In this document: one piece after another, positions 15,859 through 21,163 of the stretch | How positions within the stretch are numbered: the stretch's first letter is position 1 | How the letters are laid out: every line of letters starts with the position of its first letter | NCBI GenBank assembly: GCA_015055785.1 | Contig: SVHQ01000013.1 | Coordinates: 1-21,163, forward strand | Direction of reading: 5' to 3' | Origin: Clostridiales bacterium | GTDB lineage: Bacteria; Bacillota_A; Clostridia; Christensenellales; Borkfalkiaceae | DNA: 21,163 nt | Made by a program: the position numbers and the translations under genes | The notes under the pieces: generated by a model | Told to the model about the DNA's origin: nothing | The model's input: only the letters and a program-made list of their open reading frames with translations | Database searches by the model: none

Positions 15859-16773
15859 TTATTTTGCTTGCGTTTCTGCAACCGCCTTTACGTCCGATTT
15901 CTTTAATACGAATATTTTTAAATACAACGCAAAAGCGAACGGCGTTGCCAAACATTTTAAAAAGAAACGTTTTCCCTTAAATCCCTTCCAAAAACAATGC
16001 AATTTTAACCGCAAACAAAAAATATGCGCCATTGTTTTTAAGCGTTGTTTAAAATTAAGTGAATGCTCTACCGATTGTTCGTAAATAGCCAAAAAACCCC
16101 TAGGGTTATTTCTGTACAATCGCCGAAAATCTTGGCTAAGCCCATCGGGACGATAATCGCAAAGATATAAGCACGCATCCATAATCAACATATCATACTT
16201 CTCGTCGATTTGATTAAAAACGTAGCTTTCGCCTAAAAACTTTTCATCCTCAAATTTGGGATAAGCATATTGCTTAAAAATTTCTGTTCTAAAAACAACC
16301 GCCTTATCTCCGGTAGAACCGTATTTACGGGCTGCCTCCCACATTTTACAACGTTGAATTTCCGGCGGTAATTTGCTCCCTACCATCTGACCGTCAAGCA
16401 GTTTCTTATAAGTAATAATCCCACTAATATCGTCTTGCGGCCGACTTGTTTCCCAAAAAGAAAGAATTTTTTCCACAGCGTCATCCGTAAGAAAATCATC
16501 AGAATCAACAATAAAAAACAAATTTCCGTTTGCTAAAACTGCCCCTGCGTTTACTGCAATATGCTTCCCTTGATTTTCTTGCTTTTGAAAACCGATTTTA
16601 ATTCGATTTTCCTGTATCCAGCCCTGCACCAACGTTTCCGTATCGTCTTTTGAGCCGTCATCAACAATCACCCACTCAAAACGATTATCTGTCTGTCGTA
16701 ATAAACTTCTATACAGTTGAGGTAGAATATATGCTCTGTTGTACGCTGGCGTAAAAATCGTTAATAGTTCCAT
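15859..16773 (-). CDS. GT2-family glycosyltransferase (EpsE-like)
   Basis: This 304-residue GT-A enzyme has LLTIFTPAYNRAYILPQLYR (3-22), FEWVIVDDGSKDDT (32-45) and the nucleotide-binding acidic motif FIVDSDDFL (87-95, D90/D92/D93). A conserved acceptor-side segment DAVEKILSFWE follows. It is an inverting transferase by family. A C-terminal hydrophobic stretch (about 270-292, CLATPFAFALYLKIFVL) could attach it to the membrane. Its start overlaps the previous GT2 stop by one base (TAATG). Donor sugar not determinable. Confidence 0.9.
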   Translation of the reverse strand: MELLTIFTPAYNRAYILPQLYRSLLRQTDNRFEWVIVDDGSKDDTETLVQGWIQENRIKIGFQKQENQGKHIAVNAGAVLANGNLFFIVDSDDFLTDDAVEKILSFWETSRPQDDISGIITYKKLLDGQMVGSKLPPEIQRCKMWEAARKYGSTGDKAVVFRTEIFKQYAYPKFEDEKFLGESYVFNQIDEKYDMLIMDACLYLCDYRPDGLSQDFRRLYRNNPRGFLAIYEQSVEHSLNFKQRLKTMAHIFCLRLKLHCFWKGFKGKRFFLKCLATPFAFALYLKIFVLKKSDVKAVAETQAK

Positions 16774-17582
16774 TATCTGTTTCTCTTTTTATATTTTTTT
16801 CTATGATGTTTAAACATAATCCATTTTGGAATACATGCTACTAGTACAGGTTTCCACGTTAAAATCCATTTTCTTTTCGGAACTCCTAGCAATTTATATC
16901 CATTGATCTTTACTTTACGTGCACCGAGCGCAGCCTTGAATGTCCGCTTTTTAAAATCTTCTTTGGATTCTCTGTATCGGTACAAAGGTTCCTGAATAAC
17001 GTATCCCTGATATCCCGCAGCAAAGAAACGAAACCAAAGATCCGCGTCTTCCGCACGCATAGTTTCTTTAGATACCGTATATCCACCCAATGCCTTATAT
17101 ACACTTGCTCTCATCATAATGGTGGGATGAGCAAAAGGCATACGCTTGATAATTGTTTGCTTCGTAGGATATTCCAATTCTGCGCAAGTGCCGTATTCAC
17201 CTTGGTCATCAAAAATAACTCGTCCCGTGCCCACGCAATCAATTTCAGGATGGGAATCTAAAAAGGCAACCTCTTTTTCAAGCCTTCCCGACAACGATTC
17301 GTCATCAGCATCCATTCTTGCGATATATTCCCCTTTTGCAGCCGCCAAGCAATTATTTAAGGTTGCAGCCAAGCGCATATTTTGCGGATTTTTTAGCAAA
17401 ACGATTTTATCGGGATATTGCTTTTGATACTCACTGGCAATATCCAACGTACCATCTCTAGAACCGTCGTCACACATGATCAATTCCCAATTGGTATACG
17501 TCTGTGTCAAAATAGACTCGATCGATTTCGATAGTGTCTTCTCGCAGTTATATACCCCCATAATAATAGACACTCTTGCCAT
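16773..17582 (-). CDS. GT2-family glycosyltransferase
   Basis: From ATG 17580-17582 the product has 269 residues. A start seven codons upstream is possible but would overlap the ATP-grasp gene. AAGGAG at 17590-17595, 7 nt before the ATG, decides for the shorter form. MARVSIIMGVYNCEKTLSKS (1-20), WELIMCDDGSRDGT (32-45) and IARMDADD (87-94, D91/D93/D94) are the GT-A nucleotide-sugar site. GRLEKEVAFLDSHPEIDCVG and RAEDADLWFR are conserved in capsular GT2 enzymes, the latter carrying the probable catalytic ED pair. It is expected to add a sugar to the lipid-linked unit with inversion. It sits between the ATP-grasp gene and a second GT2. Confidence 0.92.
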   Translation of the reverse strand: MARVSIIMGVYNCEKTLSKSIESILTQTYTNWELIMCDDGSRDGTLDIASEYQKQYPDKIVLLKNPQNMRLAATLNNCLAAAKGEYIARMDADDESLSGRLEKEVAFLDSHPEIDCVGTGRVIFDDQGEYGTCAELEYPTKQTIIKRMPFAHPTIMMRASVYKALGGYTVSKETMRAEDADLWFRFFAAGYQGYVIQEPLYRYRESKEDFKKRTFKAALGARKVKINGYKLLGVPKRKWILTWKPVLVACIPKWIMFKHHRKKYKKRNR

Positions 17583-17586
17583 GATA

Positions 17587-18483
17587 TTACTCCTTACCTT
17601 CAATTTCAGGCAGCTTAATCATATCCCCTAATTTTCTTTCCCATTCGTCAGGCTTAAATAACCAAAATCCGCCACCGTGGAAAAGGGTAAATTCCCCAAA
17701 ATATATTTTCCCTTCTATTTCATATAAATCGATTCTGACGAATTTCATACCCGCCGACAGCCTTTTCGCCAACGCTTTCATCTCTTCAAACATCTTCGGC
17801 TTTAGTATTTCTTTTCCCGATTGAGTATGAATGTTTTCAATATCCAAATGATTGAAATCCATATCGAAGAAATCGAATTTTACGTCCGTACTTCTGTCCG
17901 TCGCAATAAACATGATTTTCGGCTCGCCATTAAAACAGAAAAATTTGTAATCTTCGATATCTGCGCATCCTTCCGGCGTCATATACTTTTCCGCCATAAT
18001 CATAGGCTCGACCTTTTTATACGGATATTCGCGACCGAGCACGTAAGGGTTCATTTTCAGCCTTAATTTGAAGAATTTTGCAAATGCTTTATGGTCAACT
18101 TGTGATTTGTCCGTCACGACTTTTACACTGCCCGAATCATGATTGCATTTCAATACGAATTTATCGGGTAAGGCATCGAAATCAATGTCGGCATAACGTT
18201 TCCATTGACCAAGCAAGGGAAAACATATATCTTCGCCGATTTTCTCTTTTACAATCTCACGCACCTTGATTTTATCAACATAATCGGTGTATTCAGTATG
18301 AATTTCGTTGATTTTTAACCAATTAAGCTTTTCGTTAAAGCCAATAGGATTTTTTAAATGCAGCTTTTTCCCAGTTTTGATTTTATACACCATTTTCAAG
18401 TACGGTTTCGTGGGAATAAAACGCAAGCAATTGATCAATTTAAGACGGAATTCTCTATTCTTAAATATCTTCTTGTAATCCAT
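17587..18483 (-). CDS. TupA-like ATP-grasp protein
   Basis: This 298-residue protein matches the TupA-like ATP-grasp family. The N-terminus has LHLKNPIGFNEKLNWLK (41-57), then FPLLGQW (88-94), FVLKCNHDSGSV (109-120) as the nucleotide-binding region, DYKFFCFNGEPKIMF (178-192), and a C-terminal FVRIDLYEIEGKIYFGEFT segment with the acidic metal ligands of the fold. TupA of Bacillus was linked to teichuronopeptide synthesis. ATP-grasp enzymes generally form amide or similar bonds from a carboxylate via an acyl phosphate. Members are frequent in capsule loci, but their substrates are undefined. Here it may attach an amino acid or other amine to a uronic-acid or similar carboxyl group of the polymer. 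Its ATG overlaps the epimerase stop by one base (TAATG), and it ends 4 nt before the GT2 start. Confidence 0.85.
   Translation of the reverse strand: MDYKKIFKNREFRLKLINCLRFIPTKPYLKMVYKIKTGKKLHLKNPIGFNEKLNWLKINEIHTEYTDYVDKIKVREIVKEKIGEDICFPLLGQWKRYADIDFDALPDKFVLKCNHDSGSVKVVTDKSQVDHKAFAKFFKLRLKMNPYVLGREYPYKKVEPMIMAEKYMTPEGCADIEDYKFFCFNGEPKIMFIATDRSTDVKFDFFDMDFNHLDIENIHTQSGKEILKPKMFEEMKALAKRLSAGMKFVRIDLYEIEGKIYFGEFTLFHGGGFWLFKPDEWERKLGDMIKLPEIEGKE
17590..17595 (-). promoter_or_regulatory. Ribosome-binding site deciding the GT2 start
   Basis: AAGGAG on the minus strand lies within the last codons of the ATP-grasp gene, 7 nt before ATG 17580-17582. It favours the start MARVSII over the upstream in-frame codon at 17603. 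Confidence 0.8.
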
Positions 18484-19457
18484 TACAAATTCTCCTTATA
18501 CCAAGCAATTGCTTCATTTAAGCCTTTCGCAAAATTATAGTCGGGATCATATCCCAGTAATTCTCTCGCCGCAGAAATATCTGCGTTCGAGTGCTTAATA
18601 TCCCCTTTTCTATCGGGACCAAAATTCGGCTCGATATCTTTACCCAACTCTTTTGTCAACGTATAGTATATATCAATCAAATATTCTCTGCCGCCATAAG
18701 CGATATTGTACGCTCTGCCCGCCGCCTCATGCGAAGCCAAACACGCCTTCAAATTCGCCTCAATTACGTTTTCAATATAGGTAAAGTCGCGGCTTTGTTT
18801 TCCATCACCATTGATTGTCGGCTGTTCGTCGTTTAATAATTGCTTGATAAACTTCGGAATAACCGCCGCATACGCGCCGTTGGGGTCTTGTCTACGCCCA
18901 AACACGTTGAAATAACGCATACCGTACGTATCCAAACCGTACAACTTCGTGTATAACTTCGCCCATTCTTCGTCGCAACGTTTTGTCAGCGCATAAGGCG
19001 AAAGCAAATTCCCTTCTATTCCTTCACGCTTGGGAAGATTAGGTTCATCACCATAAACGGACGAAGACGACGCGTAAACAAATTTTTTCACGCCCTTTTG
19101 ACGAGCCGCCTCTAACATATTTAGCGTCCCTTCAATGTTGTTTTTACAATAGAAAATAGGCATTTCAATCGAACGCGGGACACTCCCCCACGCCGCCTGA
19201 TTAAGGACGTAATCCACACCTTCGCAAGCCTGCATGCAGGTATCCAAATCCTTGATATCCCCTTTTATAAACTCGTAATTGGGATTATCCGAAAACATAT
19301 CGACGTTTGCTTGTTTTCCCGTAGAAAGGTCATCCAAACAACGCACCTTGTAGCCCATATTCAAAATCGTTTCGCAAAGGTTCGAGCCGATAAAGCCTGC
19401 GCCGCCCGTCACCAAAAATTTGCTCCCCTCGGGGAATTTCAAATGTTTATATGCCAT
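18483..19457 (-). CDS. UDP-N-acetylhexosamine 4-epimerase (WbpP/TviC-like)
   Basis: Starting at ATG 19455-19457, chosen because AGGAG (19466-19470) sits 8 nt upstream, the product has 324 residues. It is an extended SDR epimerase with NAD site GGAGFIG (18-24), NQAAWGSVPRSIEMP (86-100), ASSSSVYGDEPNLP (129-142), catalytic Y155/K159 in SPYALTK, and RYFNVFGRRQDPNGAYAAVI (181-200). The GSVPRS and NVFGRRQDPNGAYAAVIPK blocks are characteristic of the WbpP/TviC/WbgU branch, which interconverts UDP-GlcNAc and UDP-GalNAc (or their uronates). Plain GalE lacks this pattern. It lies 11 nt after the kinase stop and overlaps the ATP-grasp gene by one base. N-acetyl preference is inferred from family. Confidence 0.9.
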   Translation of the reverse strand: MAYKHLKFPEGSKFLVTGGAGFIGSNLCETILNMGYKVRCLDDLSTGKQANVDMFSDNPNYEFIKGDIKDLDTCMQACEGVDYVLNQAAWGSVPRSIEMPIFYCKNNIEGTLNMLEAARQKGVKKFVYASSSSVYGDEPNLPKREGIEGNLLSPYALTKRCDEEWAKLYTKLYGLDTYGMRYFNVFGRRQDPNGAYAAVIPKFIKQLLNDEQPTINGDGKQSRDFTYIENVIEANLKACLASHEAAGRAYNIAYGGREYLIDIYYTLTKELGKDIEPNFGPDRKGDIKHSNADISAARELLGYDPDYNFAKGLNEAIAWYKENL

Positions 19458-19465
19458 ATCCTTAA

Positions 19466-19470
19466 CTCCT
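19466..19470 (-). promoter_or_regulatory. Ribosome-binding site deciding the epimerase start
   Basis: AGGAG on the minus strand, 8 nt before ATG 19455-19457. It overlaps the stop codon of the fused kinase gene (19469-19471). This excludes the in-frame ATG at 19476-19478 as the main start and implies stop-start coupling. Confidence 0.8.
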
Positions 19471-21163
19471 AAAACCATACAAACGAACCGTGCGACGCAC
19501 TATATACGTGCGCCCCGTGCTCGTATCCGTACCGATTATAATATTTTTCATTGATAACGTCTATCACGGCGTTCGCTTTTGCTTTTTCCACGAGCGCAAC
19601 GACGCAACCGCCAAGCCCTGCCCCAACGATTTCGCTACCAAGCACTCCGTCCGTGGCGTTCAATACATCGCAAAGATAATCAATCTGCGGCGTAGAACAA
19701 TCGTACGTGCCGCATTGCAACGCAACATCTGCATTTTGCTCCGCCAACGCATCTAACAATTCGTCCGTAATTTTCGCGCCGCCAACGCGATCGCCATTGT
19801 GGCTAATTTTCATCATCTCGCCCAAATCTGCATATCTGCCTTCGTTCAAAAGCTGCATACATCTTTCCGCTCGCACACACTCCGAAATCCCATACAGCGC
19901 AACGCCGCGAAGGTCGTACACGTCGGGCGCGATATGCGTAGCAAAAATCTGTTTGAGACGTTCCTTGTATTCAGGCAACAGCGCCAACACCGCGCCGCGC
20001 GTGACAGTTTCGGGGATTGCTTTCAAAATGCGGTAAATCTCGCTATACGGCCTAACCTTTGCAATATCTCTAAATTCCACAAAGCCGTAATCGGGGAAAA
20101 GCCTCTTAATCAGCATAAACGCGAACTCGTACGCCGCCACTTTGGCGTTGAACTTGTCCTTGCTCCCTTCCGATTTTTTCGCTTTGAGCATACTATTTGC
20201 TACAATTACGGCATATCGATCCGAAAACGCCGCGCTTTCACCGAGCGTAAAAGGCTTGAATCCCAAATGCACGATACGGTTTGCTTTGCCGCATTTCATC
20301 GCGGCATGATCGCCTGCTCCACCGCGCGAGCCTACAAACCACTCCCCCTCACCGCAGAGATTGATAAATTCCTTATCGGAAAGGTTTAAGCCGTTGAGTG
20401 CAACGACCGCTTCCATTACCGCCACCACGATACTCGATGAGGAAGAAAGCCCTGCCGCAACGGGGATTGTACCGCTCGCCGCCATATCCATACCGCAAAG
20501 GGGCGTTTCCGTTTCAAACTGCGCCTTAATAACGGCGCTCTTTATATAGTTCGACCAACACCCGTTGCTATCCGCCAACTCTTTTACCACTCGTTCGTCT
20601 GCGAGATAATCCAGCCACTTTTCGTATCTTTTCTCACCGAGCGTTTTCCCGATGGAAAAACATTTGTCGGGGAAATTTTCATCGACGTTTGCGATACGTA
20701 TCTCGTCATCATCACGCATAGCCGATACAAACACGATATCTTTGTCTGTCGCCATTACATTGATACCGCCGCCGCGGTGATCAATATGCCGTCCCATCAA
20801 ATTCACTCTGCCCGGCGAACGGGTAATGATTACCTTTTTATCGCCGTATTTTTCCACGAAAAATTCCAGCAATTGCATGTAGCGTGTCTTCTGTTCGTCC
20901 GCCTGTTCTCTATACAGCGCGACGAATTTTTCATCGCATTTTCCGTCTTGAATATCCTGGACAAACTGTGATGCCGTTCGCATAAAATATTGACTGATTT
21001 CACGAAGTTCAGGCTTGGTGCTGTACGTGAGCATATCTTCCGCCGCCGTCACTTCATAAATGGCCGCTTCGTTTGCCATCGCAAATTTTTCAAGCGCGTC
21101 CGTCAGATATATCTCCCCTTGCGCGTTGTTAGAACCGAGCGTTTCGATAATCTCCACCGCGCG
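19469..21163 (-). CDS. Sugar nucleotidyltransferase-GHMP kinase fusion (galactokinase family), 5' end cut by window edge
   Basis: The frame stays open to the right edge: two codons precede a GTG at 21155-21157, which is probably internal. The first visible residues, ETLGSNNAQGEIYLTDALEK, match the end of a GlmU-like nucleotidyltransferase domain (compare NAQGEYYLTD), so most of that domain lies outside. After a linker the kinase begins, counted from the GTG: RSPGRVNLMGRHIDHRGG (113-130), ATP loop IPVAAGLSSSSS (231-242), SRGGAGDHAAM (277-287) with catalytic-Asp candidate D283, and GAGLGGCVVALVE (512-524). Galactokinases read GEHTD where this reads GRHID, so the Glu that contacts the sugar is replaced by Arg. 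The sugar is therefore probably not plain galactose. I infer a salvage enzyme that phosphorylates a free sugar and makes its nucleotide sugar. The region looks more GC-rich than the operon's far end. Confidence 0.85.
   Translation of the reverse strand, partial: RAVEIIETLGSNNAQGEIYLTDALEKFAMANEAAIYEVTAAEDMLTYSTKPELREISQYFMRTASQFVQDIQDGKCDEKFVALYREQADEQKTRYMQLLEFFVEKYGDKKVIITRSPGRVNLMGRHIDHRGGGINVMATDKDIVFVSAMRDDDEIRIANVDENFPDKCFSIGKTLGEKRYEKWLDYLADERVVKELADSNGCWSNYIKSAVIKAQFETETPLCGMDMAASGTIPVAAGLSSSSSIVVAVMEAVVALNGLNLSDKEFINLCGEGEWFVGSRGGAGDHAAMKCGKANRIVHLGFKPFTLGESAAFSDRYAVIVANSMLKAKKSEGSKDKFNAKVAAYEFAFMLIKRLFPDYGFVEFRDIAKVRPYSEIYRILKAIPETVTRGAVLALLPEYKERLKQIFATHIAPDVYDLRGVALYGISECVRAERCMQLLNEGRYADLGEMMKISHNGDRVGGAKITDELLDALAEQNADVALQCGTYDCSTPQIDYLCDVLNATDGVLGSEIVGAGLGGCVVALVEKAKANAVIDVINEKYYNRYGYEHGAHVYSASHGSFVWF

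Noticed and set aside
19799..20389. Plus-strand 196-codon reading frame, the longest plus-strand frame in the window
   Set aside because: It lies fully antisense to well-conserved kinase sequence and shows no known motif. Long antisense frames are expected in the GC-richer part.
1..21163. CRISPR array, tRNA, rRNA or insertion sequence
   Set aside because: No regularly spaced repeats, cloverleaf-like sequence or transposase was seen. The only mobile-element gene is the recombinase at the left edge.

Overview
The window holds two units. Positions about 1081-21163 are one long minus-strand operon for a Wzy-dependent surface polysaccharide (capsule or exopolysaccharide). Positions 1-840 are the start of a mobile-element integrase gene with its control region. 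The host looks like a low-to-mid GC Firmicute, probably a gut Clostridia-type bacterium. The grounds are the strong AGGAG-type ribosome sites, the consensus sigma-A promoter, the Gram-positive LexA (DinR) operator CGAACAAATGTTCG, and the family mix. I cannot name a genus.

Polysaccharide operon, in transcription order (right to left): a sugar nucleotidyltransferase fused to a galactokinase-type GHMP kinase (cut by the right edge), a WbpP/TviC-type UDP-HexNAc 4-epimerase, a TupA-like ATP-grasp protein, two GT2 and one GT4 glycosyltransferases, a Wzy polymerase, a second GT4, a GT11 alpha-1,2-fucosyltransferase, a GT32-type transferase, a polysaccharide pyruvyl transferase, a Wzx flippase, an FrhB/FdhB-type iron-sulfur protein, a full-length Fkp-like bifunctional fucokinase/GDP-fucose pyrophosphorylase, an uncharacterised nucleotidyltransferase (NTP_transf_5 type), a hexapeptide acetyltransferase, and RmlB/RfbB. 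Every junction, after start correction, is between a 4-nt overlap and a 24-nt gap. All 17 genes therefore appear co-transcribed from a promoter beyond the right edge.

Logic: six transferases build a repeat unit. Fkp turns free L-fucose into GDP-fucose for the GT11 enzyme. The epimerase and RmlB make other nucleotide sugars, while acetyl and pyruvyl groups decorate the chain. Wzx and Wzy export and polymerise it. Two separate kinase-nucleotidyltransferase fusions in one operon suggest that the coat is built partly from scavenged monosaccharides. The initiating phosphoglycosyltransferase, the chain-length regulators and rmlA/C/D are not in the window.

Integrase end: a tyrosine recombinase gene runs off the left edge. 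It is preceded by an overlapping 37-codon ORF and a textbook promoter (TTGACA, 17 bp, TATAAT). A LexA box sits exactly where transcription should start, at the centre of a 38-bp near-perfect palindrome that also looks like an intrinsic terminator. This is the most striking regulatory structure here. It suggests SOS-controlled recombination next to a capsule locus. Positions 841-1080 carry no gene I can support.
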